Of a DNA stretch of 64,000 nt, positions 30,790 through 40,610 are shown piece by piece. The notes beneath the pieces are model-generated. The model saw only the letters and a list, made by a program, of their open reading frames with translations, made no database searches and was not told the DNA's origin. This DNA comes from Diplonema papillatum. Its lineage: Eukaryota; Euglenozoa; Diplonemea; Diplonemida; Diplonemidae. Where the stretch lies: NCBI GenBank assembly GCA_030068145.1, contig JAPJBO010000215.1, positions 62,001 through 126,000 on the forward strand. The letters run 5' to 3'. How positions within the stretch are numbered: the first letter of the stretch is position 1; each line of letters starts with the position of its first letter. Both the position numbers and the translations under genes were made by a program.

Positions 30790-31415
30790 TCCTGGACGTG
30801 ATTTCAGGCGGCTAATTGGCAAACGATCACACACCAGAAGGCCCTACTCGGGCGGTTCAGTTTCCTCACACATTTCTTTTACAGCTAACGTTTTCGTGCG
30901 ACTTGACCTGTACGCGTTCAGGTCAAACCGCTGCCAAGACGCAGCTACTGACGATCGCAAAAAGGGTGTTTTTTGTGTTTCGCCTTTTCTCGCAGTCCGG
31001 TCCTGCTTTAGGCTATTTCAGGTTCACTCCCGCAAACTCATGAGGTCTAGTCAGCTATTCCATGCAGTATGAGTATGCCGGCACCGGAACAAACAAAAGA
31101 CGTTGCTCGCCACTACCGTTGGTTTGCATGCAGCTACCTCCATCGTTGCCGCAATTTCCGTTCAGGGCCCCTGCCATGCTCTTCGACGAGCAAGGTCCAC
31201 GCGCTATAAGTCGCGCGCAGTCCCCTTAAGAAGTAGTGCGCGCCTCGGTAAGCAGCAAGCTGCCGACGCCAAAAGACACCTCCTACAACGACACGCCCAC
31301 CTATTTAAGGGTCGAGATCTTGTTCGTTTACGGAATCAACCTGACAAACCACTCCACCAACCAGGAGCGGCCATGCACCACTACAGAATTCATCGAGAAA
31401 GAGCTCTCAACATTC
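30790..31415. other. No gene recognised; 5' flank of the LOR gene
   Basis: On the minus strand this is upstream of the ATG at 30727. I do not find the recurrent promoter-like block here. Short frames without domains only. Confidence 0.4.
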
Positions 31416-31423
31416 TGTCAATC

Positions 31424-31734
31424 TGAGCCGGTCCGTCCCTATCTCTTGAAACTGCATCGAAGTGCCTGCCGCTGTTTATCACAGTGAATCACGGTCCACC
31501 ACGGTCTATCAGGTCCATCCCTAGTCCCTAGAGCTGCATCGAATTGCCCGGTGCTGTATTCTTCGGTCTATCACGGTCTATCAAGAGGGTTGAAGTATGG
31601 CTAAAGATATAGTGGTGTCACCTGAGGGGTTAATCGCCGTTAAGCAGCGGCTGCCGGCTTATTCCGTGACACCTTTTATATGTACGTTATAGAAAGAGTA
31701 GCGTTGGCACTTTTATAGGGGTTGGACCGGCTCA
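31424..31734 (+). mobile_element. GAGCCGGTCC MITE, copy 3, with an inserted segment
   Basis: Ends TGAGCCGGTCC and GGACCGGCTCA are intact and flanked by CAATC on both sides (31419-31423 and 31735-31739), a likely 5 bp target duplication. After TATCAAGAGGG a foreign segment is present (GTTGAAGTATGGCTAAAGAT, GTGGTGTCACCTGAGGGG). It recurs at 39760-39810 and in part at 3198, so this MITE was itself invaded or recombined. Confidence 0.8.
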
Positions 31735-31739
31735 CAATC

Positions 31740-32230
31740 CTTGAGATCGTCCTGACCTAGTAAAATTCCCCGTGTTGAGTCAGCGAAGATGGCATCGCGT
31801 CCCGCTGAAAGCGGGCGTCTTGACGCACAAGGTCGCCATGGATGGGCTCACTCGAAAAGAGAAGCGGGAAGCGAACGACCGCGGGGTCTACGAACTGCGG
31901 TTCAGAAATGAAAGAAAACTGGACTGGGCTCACTGGTGACCCTTCTATCAAAAGAAGCATGCAAAGGGACGTCGCACGGTGGGCAGGTCTCCGAGCCTCT
32001 AAACTCTATTCAGTATTCAACGTTTAATGGGGCGTGTGCCGCCTAGGCAATTGGTCGGCACGTCAGATCGCTGCGGCCGTGGGATAGGCATTGAGCCTCG
32101 GTTAAGCTGGCGCTCCGGAGTTTCCGTCGGGAAAGCTAGAACCACGAGAGGAGGTACGCCAGAAAAAGCGAATATCTGGAGGGAATTCGCTCTTTCGCTC
32201 TCATCTAGTCAGCGAAACGTGTTCAACTGC
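31740..32230. other. No gene recognised
   Basis: Short frames on both strands, no motif, no recurrent block. Confidence 0.4.
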
Positions 32231-32239
32231 CTGAATGGA

Positions 32240-32560
32240 CACACACACGATCACATCTCGGGGCACGTCTGCAAGCGGTGTATAGGTCGGCATCTGGCTG
32301 CTGGTTGGCGGGCACCTGCGGCAGGAGCGACAGGATGATGCAACGGCCACGAGCGCTGCAGCAGCGTGGCTTCGAGGGACCGGCGAAGCTCAGCCATTCG
32401 CTCTTGTTTTGCTTCGTATTCTATTGCCTGACACACCGAAACGTGTACAATTCAGCTGATGTCAGCGTTTGACTCTATCGTGTCGGTGTATGTCTTGTCG
32501 GCGGTCCTTGCGGCAGGAACGACAGGATGATGTACAACCGTAAACATCTCGTCACCGAAA
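32240..32560 (-). pseudogene. Partial duplicates of the 3' end of the neighbouring gene
   Basis: GGCATCTGGCTGCTGGTTGG to GGACCGGCGAAGCTCAGCC (32288-32395) repeats 32650-32755. A second, more broken piece is at 32500-32545 (GCGGCAGGAACGACAGGATG). Both belong to the C-terminal part of the minus-strand gene 32552-33880. Confidence 0.7.
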
Positions 32561-33880
32561 CGTGTACGCGCTGGGCACGTCTGCAAGCCTCTGTTGTAGC
32601 AGCTGGATGATGTCGTCAGCGTTTGAATCTGCTGTGTCGGTGTGCACGTCGTCATCTGGCTGCTGGTTGGCGGGCACCTGCGGCAGGAGCGACAGGATGA
32701 TGTACGACCACGAGCGTTGCAGCAGCGTCGCTTCGAGGGACCGGCGGAGCTCAGCCAGGTTCGGCTTCAGGGCGCTGAACAGGTTGGCGGTGCCGGGCGA
32801 CTTGCGGAAGGCGCGCCAGCCCTGCTTCACGTCGAGGACCAAGTGCGGCTGCTCGAGGGCGGAGAGGATCGGGCCGAGGGTCTGCACCGCCGCCGGGACC
32901 GACACACCGCCGGCGTCGAGCACCGCCGCCGCGCGCTGCGTCGAGTGCGGCACGAGCTGCCCCGCAGCCGAGAGCTCGGCGAAGGCCCGGGCCGCCAGCT
33001 CCGCCAGCCGCACCCTGCGCTCGCCCGCCGACGCCGGCTGCTGATCGGCCCTGCTGGCCAGCACGACCGCCGCGAGCGGCAGCCGCGTCCCCAGCGCGTC
33101 GGCGAGGCGCGCCGACTTGGCGACCAAGCTCGCTTCGAGGGACCGCAGGGTTTCCGCCGCCCGCGCCGCAGACCGGGCCGCGCCGCAGAGCTCGTCCGTG
33201 AGCACTTTGACGCTCCGCGGCTGCGCGGGGCGGGGGGGGCTCGAGTGCACGCCTTGCTGTGCACTGTGTGCAATGTGTACACTGTGTGCACCGTGTGCAC
33301 TGTGTACACTGTGTGCACTGTGAGCACTGTGTACACTATGGGTACCGTATACACTGTGTGCACTGTGTACACCGTGGGCGCCGAGGAGTTCTGCGTCGCA
33401 CTGGCCGACGAGCCACACTAGGCATACCACGACCTCGAGCACGCAGGCCAGCAGCGTCTCGCAGTGCGAGTCCTTCGGGAACGCGAGCAGCGCCGGGAGG
33501 ATCCCGCCGTCGTATCCCCTCTTCCGCAGCGCGCCCCAGCAGAACCGCCGGACGCCCTTGCGGCAGCTGTTCGGGACCCGCTGGGCCAGCTTTTCGCCGG
33601 CGCCCGGCCGCCGGAGCCAGCGCTTCTCGCTCAGGACCAGCAGGTCGTGCAGCGCGCAGATGAGCGCGTCGAGCAGCGAGCTGAGGTCGTCGGCGGACCA
33701 GCCCGCCGCGTCCCCTTCACAACCCCCGACGGCGACCCGCCTGCACACGCCCAACCCTTCGACTTCATCCCACAGCAAGCCGACCGCAGCCTTCAGCGAC
33801 TGGCATCGCCTTGGCGAACCCGCAGTGCCCCGTTCCATGCAGTGCGCATTCTCCGAGGACACCGCACTACCCTCCCCCAA
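32552..33880 (-). CDS. Unknown protein with an internal His/Ser/Ala repeat
   Basis: A 442-codon minus-strand frame with an ATG at 33880. The same frame is open further upstream to about 33990, so the true start or an acceptor may lie there. Features: a hydrophobic stretch LLACVLEVVVCLVWLVGQC near residue 160, then a low-complexity VHSAHS repeat (about residues 178-215). The rest is Ala/Leu-rich helical sequence with LAELAARAFAELSAAG and AELRRSLEATLLQRSW. It ends in an acidic tail. Family not recognised. Both ends of the gene are duplicated nearby, which argues for local rearrangement at this locus. Confidence 0.55.
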   Translation of the reverse strand: MGEGSAVSSENAHCMERGTAGSPRRCQSLKAAVGLLWDEVEGLGVCRRVAVGGCEGDAAGWSADDLSSLLDALICALHDLLVLSEKRWLRRPGAGEKLAQRVPNSCRKGVRRFCWGALRKRGYDGGILPALLAFPKDSHCETLLACVLEVVVCLVWLVGQCDAELLGAHGVHSAHSVYGTHSVHSAHSAHSVHSAHGAHSVHIAHSAQQGVHSSPPRPAQPRSVKVLTDELCGAARSAARAAETLRSLEASLVAKSARLADALGTRLPLAAVVLASRADQQPASAGERRVRLAELAARAFAELSAAGQLVPHSTQRAAAVLDAGGVSVPAAVQTLGPILSALEQPHLVLDVKQGWRAFRKSPGTANLFSALKPNLAELRRSLEATLLQRSWSYIILSLLPQVPANQQPDDDVHTDTADSNADDIIQLLQQRLADVPSAYTFR

Positions 33881-34790
33881 CCAACCGCAGCACCTTTGTT
33901 TCAGAAATAACGGTGGGCAGCGTGTGGCGACAAATTTTTTTTCTGGACTAGCTGATCCGCACAGAATAGTAGTGCATTGTCTCTGGGGGAGGGTTAATTA
34001 GTACTACAAGAACACACCGCGCAAAATCTTCCGTGTCGAAAAAAGTCACAAAGGCTGTTTTTTCATTGCTCGCCAGGTTTTACCATGTAAGTCCAAGAAA
34101 CGCCTCGGTTCGGAGGGATTTTTGCGGACACGATTTTGATGCATTGATCGCAGATCAATTTTCCGAACCGCCGGAGGCCCTTGCAGAAGCTGTTCGGGAC
34201 CCCCGCTGCGCCAGCTTTCGCCGGCGCCCGGGAGCCACCGCTTCTCGCTCAGGACCAGCAGGTCGTGCAGCGCGCAGATGAGCGCGTCGAGCAGCGAGCT
34301 GAGGTCGTCGGCGGACCAGCCCGCCGCGTCCCCTTCACAACCCCCGACGGCGACCCGCCTGCACACGCCCAACCCTTCGACTTCATCCCACAGCAAGCCG
34401 ACCGCAGCCTTCAGCGACTGGCATCGCCTTGGCGATCCCGCAGTGCCCCGTTCCATGCAGTGCGCATTCTCCGAGGACACCGCACTACCCTCCCCCAACC
34501 AACCGCAGCACCTTTGTTTCAGAAATAACGGTGGGCAGCGTGTGGCGACAAATCTTTTTTCTGGACTAGCTGATCCCACGCAGAGTAGTAGTGCAATGGC
34601 CCCTACTACTGGGTATCAACGGCTGATACTTCTAACAATAGGACATGCCGCGCAAAATCTGTCGAGAAATGTCACAAAAAAACGACTGCTCGATGCTCGA
34701 TGGTCTGTCCAAAGATGCGTCGGTTCGGAGGTTTTGAGGACACGATTTGATGCATTGATCGCAGATCGACTTTTCCGAATCGGACGCGGT
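33550..34790. repeat. Tandem segmental duplication, 620 bp unit
   Basis: 33550-34170 and 34170-34790 are homologous: CAGGACCAGCAGGTCGTGCA is at 33631 and 34251. The unit contains the 5' part of the gene 32552-33880 plus its upstream flank. The second copy therefore encodes a 5' fragment (starting GSASPEKRFVATRCPP) that runs out of frame. The flank halves are more diverged than the coding halves. Confidence 0.85.
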
Positions 34791-34860
34791 TCAGTAAAAC
34801 GAGTGCCTGGCCAACGTGGTCGACGGATCCGCAATGGCTGAAGATGCTGTAACGGATTTA

Positions 34861-35525
34861 GAGTCTCGTGACCTGGCGATATTGAAAGTCTCGTGACCCG
34901 GCAATATTAAGAGTTTCGTGACCCGGTGATATTGAGAGTCTCGTGACCGGCAAGATTAAGAGTTCGTGACCCGGCGATGTTGAGAGTCTCGTGACCTGGC
35001 GATTTTGAGAGTCTCGTGACCCGGCAATATTAAGGGTTTCGTGACCCGGCAACATTGGGAGTCGTGACCCGGCAATATTAAGTGTCTCGTGACCCGGCAA
35101 TATTAAGTGTCTCGTGACCCGGCAATATTAAGTGTCTCGTGACCCGGCAATATTAAGTGTCTCGTGACCCGGCAATATTGAGAGTCTCGTGACCCGGCAA
35201 TATTAAGAGTTTCGTGACCCGGTGATATTGAGAGTCTCACTCGTGACCCGGCGATGTTGAGAGTCTCGTGACCCGGCAATATTAAGTGTCTCGTGACCCG
35301 GCAATATTAAGTGTCTCGTGACCCGGCAATATTGAGTGTCTCGTGACCCGGCAATATTAAGAGTTTCGTGCCCCGGTGATATTGAGAGTCTCACTCGTGA
35401 CCCGGCGATGTTGAGAGTCTCGTGACCCGGCAATATTAAGAGTTTCGTGACCCGGTGATATTGAGAGTCTCACTCGTGACCCGGCGATGTTGAGAGTCTC
35501 GTGACCCGGCAATATTAAGAGTCTC
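34861..35525. repeat. 25 bp minisatellite, about 26 copies
   Basis: The unit is approximately GTCTCGTGACCCGGCAATAT plus TAAGT. Period 25 bp is exact around 35086-35185, and elsewhere copies vary by GAGAGT, GATGTTG or CACTCG variants. Frames on the minus strand are by-products. Immediately followed by copy 2 of the 410 bp dispersed repeat. Confidence 0.9.
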
Positions 35526-35935
35526 GTATGTGTCGTCTGCCGCAGCAGGCGCAGGGGGCAGGTTGCTTTACTTTCTCTTCTTCATGGAGACCCGCCCCCG
35601 GCAATCCCAACTGTCCAATCACGGTCGCGAAAGGTTTGTGCCCTATAGTGACGAGGTGGTTGACCAGGCCCTCATGAAACCTTATACACAACACGGGTAC
35701 AACACGAGGATGCAGCCCTGCTTAGGTGTGCACTCAGCCATCACAGGGCCCCAGATCTCGCTACTTGACCTGACACAGCTGCCACCCAGAAGGACGCAGC
35801 ACCTTCGCAATGAAGGCACGCGCAGCTGAGTGTATGTTCCATACAAGAGGTGCATCAGACGCAGCTTGATCCGAGAGCTCGCTAGGGGAGGTGGCGCTGC
35901 TCACCTGCCAGTCTCACAACTGACTGCTGCCCCGA
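35526..35935 (+). repeat. 410-430 bp dispersed repeat, copy 2, with a small frame
   Basis: Close match to 29487-29913. In this copy a plus-strand frame with ATG at 35584 (METRPRQSQLSNHGRERFVP and SDEVVDQALMKPYTQHGY) stays open for about 80 codons to 35829. Composition is protein-like, but copy 1 has a frame break near 29742 and lacks an equivalent. It could be a fragment of a larger element gene. Family not recognised. Confidence 0.7.
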
Positions 35936-36154
35936 ACGCTAGCCTAAAGAAATGAGAAACGAAGAAAACGCTGGGTGCGGACAATGGCACGGGGGAGGGG
36001 GAGGCCACCACATACTGGCTAGGCAAACAGGCGGTGGCGCGTATGATGTATAAAGCGAATGATGTGTGACTGGATATACCGGAAATTGACCGTTTTTCAG
36101 CGTAAAGCGCAAAGCCCAAGGCCCTTGATTATTTGGTTTCGGAAATCGGTAGCG

Positions 36155-36800
36155 AGGACTGCCAGCCCGTACCGTGAAGCTTGACTCTAGCAGGCCTTCC
36201 CCGGTATACTTGTGAGGGCCAGCCTCAGGAGCTGGAGTTAAAGAGGGTGTGCCTGAGTCGCACCCGAACAGCGGGTGTGCTACAACGAAAACGCGTGTAA
36301 ATCCACACCCGAAAGCCGGATGTCGACACCCGCTTTTTTAACGCCAGCTACAACACCAGCTCCTAAGGCTGGAGGACTACCAGCCCGTACCGTGAAGCTT
36401 GACTCTACCAGGCTTTCCCCGGTATACTCGTGAGGACCAGCCTCAGGAGCTGGAATTAAAGAGGGTGTGCCCGAGTCGCACCCGAACAGCGGGTGTGCTA
36501 GAACCAAAACGCGTGTAAATCCACACCCGAAAGCCGGATGTCGACACTACAACGCCAGCAACAACACCAGCTCCTAAGGCTGAAGGACTGCCAGCCCGTA
36601 TCGTGAAGCTTGACTCTAGCAGGCTTTCCCCGGTATACTCGTGAGGACCAGCCTCAGGAGCTGGAGATAAAGAGGGTGTGCCCGAGTCGCACCCGAACAG
36701 CGGGTGAGCTAGAACCAAAACGCGTGTAAATCCACACCCGAAAGCCGGATGTCGACACTACAACGCCAGCTACAACACCAGCGCCTGAGGCTGGACTCCA
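36155..36800. repeat. 211-218 bp tandem repeat, three copies
   Basis: CAGCCCGTACCGTGAAGC (or a one-base variant) starts units at 36163, 36381 and 36592. Each unit has CCAGCCTCAGGAGCTGGA, CGCACCCGAACAGCGGGTG and GTGTAAATCCACACCCG, which form small hairpins. A reverse-strand relative is at 53690-53790. Confidence 0.85.
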
Positions 36801-37790
36801 CCGTGCCCAGGTGGGGTTGCTGGCTTTGCATGGTGCTGCGAAGCTCGCCACGAGAGTGGGGACGGGCGAGCGGTTTAATACTGCGAGATCTTTCCCCGCA
36901 GACAGTTTCAAGTCCGTTCCCTTGACTGCTGTTTCGCCAGATAGTAGGTAGGGACAGAAGGGATCTCATTGGTTCATTCATGCGCGTCTTTAATTAGAAG
37001 ACGAGGCATTTGGCTACCTTAAGAGAGCCATAGCTACTCCCGCCGTTTACCCGATCTCTCAGCGTTGACATTCAGGGCACTGGGCAGAAGTCACATTCCA
37101 CTCGCCACCGCTGTGATGAAGCGAAATGCTGTGGTTTACGGAAGACATTCTGTGCGACGTGCGTGACGGTTGCACAGTGCTGCGGGGTGGCACCGCGGAT
37201 GCCTGGACCAAGCCGTGCCTACATGTGAGAAGTGCAGGGGAATAGCGGACTTGCGCAGGCGGCGGCTCGGCCAGGGGCCGCCACTACCACCACTACCGGG
37301 CATCGCAAACGGCGCGAGCAACAACGGGTTGTAATTTTGTTGCAGATGGATTGTGTCTGGCGCTCACTCTCCCTTAGGGTTGCCGCCCGAGGGAACCGGC
37401 TGTGAGCCGAAATTCGACGCTGGTCTCTCCGGATTGCACCAGGAGAGAACTTCGCGGCGGATCACAAAGCACCCGCCCTGCACGAGGCACGCGCCCAAGA
37501 CCCGTGCATGGCTACCGTAGCACCCTCTCCATGTTTGCACCTTCCTCGGATGCTACGGTCGGGAAGAGGGGCTCCAAAGTTGGGAAAACACGTTCCCCTT
37601 CCCCGCGTTCTGCGTGTGGGGTTGCCACCGGGCAACTGCCACAGCAGCCGCAGATACGTCCTTCGCCCTTGGCTCACTTTCATGAGGTGTCGCTGCTCAC
37701 CTACCAGTGTGTTCCTGGTTGTTGCCCAAATTTTGTTGCAATTAGTGTGATTGTCCTTCGACTACCCTGAGCAACGCACTATGCACACTC
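36801..37790. other. No gene recognised
   Basis: Short overlapping frames. GGTGTCGCTGCTCACCTACC at 37685 is a fragment of the GGTGGCGCTGCTCACCTGCC motif that ends the 410 bp repeats. Confidence 0.4.
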
Positions 37791-37796
37791 CGTGTC

Positions 37797-38167
37797 TACG
37801 TCACAGCAGATGAAACGCGTTTGTTGCGCCGCCGCGGGGGCGGCCTACGAGTGGGTGTCGTTGTGGCCTCCCGGCCGGAGCCATCGTCGGATGACTCCTC
37901 GCTCGTTTCTTCGCGTTTAGCGGGTAAAAAGTGCGGGCACCGCAGAACGCGTACTGCCGCAGCCTGGAATCCCTGGGAGGACTGCCTGGACAAGCCGAAA
38001 AAGGGGCCCTCGGGTTGAGAGACCGGCGAAAAGACTCGAGGGAATGGAACCCGTATTGCTGCAGTGGAACCCCTGTGAGGACTGCCCGGACAAGCCGAAA
38101 CATGGCTCCCTTCGGGTCGAGAGACCGGCGAAAAGACTCGAGAGAATCGATCCCTTGTTTTTTCCAT
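37797..38167 (-). CDS. Possible C-terminal exon with a 100 bp internal duplication
   Basis: The minus-strand frame ends KREETSEESSDDGSGREATT, PTRRPPPRRRNKR and a stop near 37797, an acidic then basic tail typical of nuclear proteins. Upstream, 37960-38160 is two copies of a 100 bp unit (ACTGCCCGGACAAGCCGAAA at 37981 and 38081), so the frame there is repeat-derived. No start or partner exon found. Confidence 0.3.
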
Positions 38168-38622
38168 GCTTTATCATTTCACGGCGAACGCCTGTTTTAG
38201 GCACGGAGACACCTGGTTTGTTCACAGTAAGCGCCGCAGGAAAGCGGGGCGAGGGCTACTGCCACACATCCGGAGATGGCTCGACGAGACAGGGGGGACC
38301 AGCGCAACCAGGACGCCGCAGCAAAGCCGTGTCTTGAAGGTGAGATGAGCGGCATTGGCTCACTCGGTCAAAGGACACTACACAGATTCTTTGCATTATA
38401 ACTCAGACTAACCCAAACCATCACGGTCTGCCAGGAGGGGAAGTACTGGCATGGAACCGACAAATGTGCACGTGGCCTCGAATGCCCCATTTCTCCAGCG
38501 AAACGAGAATTCAGGCGGTTGCTGCGTCCTCGAAGGACTTCGACATCTCCCGCTGTATACAGTAGCAGCTGCCTTTCTGGTGATTCGATGCCGTGCGGTA
38601 AGAGCGGCCGTTTTTGTGCCGA

Positions 38623-39156
38623 TCAATCCTTCGCCGGGAACTTCGCCCGCGCGATGGCCTTCTTCACGCTTCCCCGCTTCTCGTTCGCCTTCTTCGTCTG
38701 CCGCCGGGACCGTACCACCGACAGCTTCACCACATCCACGCCCAGTACGTCCTGTCATGTGTTTTGCTTTTGCTACGAACCATGATTCCCGGCAGGATCG
38801 CTAGGTGTATTATCACGTGGTTTGTCTTTGCTACTAATCATGAGACCAGGCGGGATCAACCAGGTGTATAGTGTATTGTCACGTGTTTTGCTTTGCTGAC
38901 TCCTGGCAGGATCGCTAGGTGTATTATCACGTGTTTTGCGTTCGCTACTACTAAGCCCCACTTCTTCCATACCTTCTGCTCGGTTCCGTTGTACTTCTCG
39001 AGGGCGTGAGCAGCCATCGCTGCGGTTTTGAACTCGAGAAGCGCGAACTTTCCTTGCGCCTTCTTGCTCTTGTAGCTGTGTGCGGGGGGTCGTTGTTGTT
39101 GCTGGTTTTGTGGGATAAGGTAAAGGGAAATACTCGAGGGACTACCTTGTGCTCAT
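38623..39156 (-). CDS. Small basic protein, three exons, 80 residues
   Basis: Exon 1 is 39156-39146 (ATG plus 8 nt, donor GTAGTC). Exon 2 is 39075-38973 (acceptor CGCACACAG, donor GTATGG). Exon 3 is 38751-38623 (acceptor CATGACAG, stop TGA). Phases agree (2, then 0). The product begins MSTSYKSKKAQGKFALLEFK, has TAAMAAHALEKYNGTEQK in the middle and ends in KKAIARAKFPAKD. The GKFALLEFK...AHALEKYNG stretch resembles the second half of an RNA-binding RRM fold, but it is too short for a full domain. The highly basic C-terminus suggests an RNA- or ribosome-associated role. Intron 1 is only 70 nt; intron 2 (221 nt) has three ATCACGTG-containing repeats. A promoter-like block is at 39196-39262. Confidence 0.7.
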
Positions 39157-39195
39157 TTCGAAGGAGGCTAGAGGGGGAGAAAACAATACAACTAC

Positions 39196-39262
39196 AAAGT
39201 GGGTCTTTTTTAGAGTTATAGTTCGCTTGAGAATCCGGGATTTTAGAGTCTCCGGGTGACCT
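39196..39262 (-). promoter_or_regulatory. Promoter-like block upstream of the 80-residue gene
   Basis: Minus-strand order: GGTCACCCGGAGACTCTAAA, ATCCCGGATTCTCAAGCGAA, CTATAACTCTAAAAA. It ends 40 bp before the ATG at 39156. This is the best case for the block acting as a core promoter, because the downstream gene is compact and its splice sites are clean. Confidence 0.5.
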
Positions 39263-39637
39263 TCGTCGAATGGGTTCTTTTAAAGCTAATACGTACTGGG
39301 TGGGTTTGGGGGGGCATGCATGGCTTCTTTCGTGTACACTTTACTTGCTCGCTTAGGCGAGTCAGGTTCGAAACAATTTGTGTGTCTTTTTTGTTGAGCG
39401 TTCAGGTTCGCGTCCTGTTCAGACCTCCCTGTGTCCAAGGACACAAAGGCAGGTCCTGTAGGTTTCCCAGCAACTGCTGGTACGCCTTGAGGCCCTCCGA
39501 ATCCGCAGGCTGCAGGGTATGCCTCAACAACTGCCTAGGAGTCCAAGCTACAGTTGGTAGATGCATCCGAGTTCTCTCGCACGGTGCTAAGAAACGCCCT
39601 ACGAGCTGTCGAGGTGGCCAAACCGCTGCTAATGTTC

Positions 39638-39890
39638 CTTTTTAGAGTGAAAATTCGCTTGAAACTCCGGGGTTTTAAAGTCTCCGGGTGACCTTCGTCG
39701 TTATGGGAAGACATCCTTTGTGCTCTGAGTGTCGTAAGAGTGGTGGTTACACGAGGTAAGAGAGTTGAAGTATGGCTAAAGATAAAGTGGTGTCACCTGA
39801 GGGGGTAATCTCGAGAGAAGATTTTCCGAGACTAGAGGTATACTAATAGCTCTACCGAGCCAACCCCACTTTTTAGGGTGGTCGGCGCGA
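39638..39890 (-). promoter_or_regulatory. Another copy of the block and adjoining repeat pieces
   Basis: 39638-39693 carries TTTAGAGTGAAAATTCGCTT and GGGGTTTTAAAGTCTCCGGG. No convincing minus-strand gene starts below it. 39760-39810 repeats the segment inserted in MITE copy 3. 39826-39890 (GAGACTAGAGGTATACTAAT) is a diverged fragment of the 428 bp element. Confidence 0.45.
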
Positions 39891-40160
39891 AGCCCGGGGG
39901 AACTTAATATTGTAGTGAGATTTTAGGAAGCAGGCAATTCCCCCGCTCCGGGTTTTTCTCGACCCGTGATTTGAAATGGGCTATTTGCATCATGATTTCA
40001 GGTCTGGAGGCCCGGGTTCGCACCCGGCCGATGACACTTTTCCGGTCGAAAATGGTTTTTGGAATTTGTTGGTTTTCGGGGTCTTGTGTGCCCAAAATTT
40101 GCGTTTTTTGCAGAGTTTCTCAACATCTCGCGGTTATTGGTCACCCCGGGGAATTTGAGT

Positions 40161-40588
40161 CAGTTTACCAGAACTAAGCATCGCCTGAACTTTGCTTCAT
40201 CAAAACTTTGCTTTTTCCGAGACTAGAGGTATGCCAATAGCTCGGTCGAGCCAAACCCACTTTTTAGGGGGTCACGGGGACACTTTTTCGTAGTGTTTTT
40301 GGGTCAGAATTTTTGTCAGCGGCCATAGCTTTTTTTGCCCCTGGAAATTGACACCGTGATGGCAGAGTGAACGGTGCAAGCCTTCACGGCTGGAGGCCAC
40401 CAGAACTTTGCTTCGCCCGAACTTTGCTTGACCAGAACTTTGCATCGCCCGAACTTCGCTTTGCCCGAACTTTGCTTCGCCCGAACATAGCTTCGCCCGA
40501 ACTTTACTGTTTCCCGAACTTTAACTGCTGCCTCTACTCTCGCTGGGCGCCGGTCTTTACCGGCGCAAATGTTTAGCTGTAACAAGTA
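40161..40588 (+). mobile_element. 428 bp non-autonomous element, copy 2
   Basis: Same length and nearly the same sequence as 2578-3005. It lies in unrelated flanks (GGAATTTGAGT on the left, CGCTCGCTCACT on the right), confirming both element boundaries. It includes the terminal GCGCCGGT-CTTT-ACCGGCGC hairpin. Confidence 0.8.
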
Positions 40589-40610
40589 CGCTCGCTCACT
40601 AAGGAGGTGG

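Noticed and set aside
40003-40035. tRNA-like T-arm or Pol III B box (GGGTTCGCACCC)
   Set aside because: No A box, acceptor stem or anticodon arm can be built around it.
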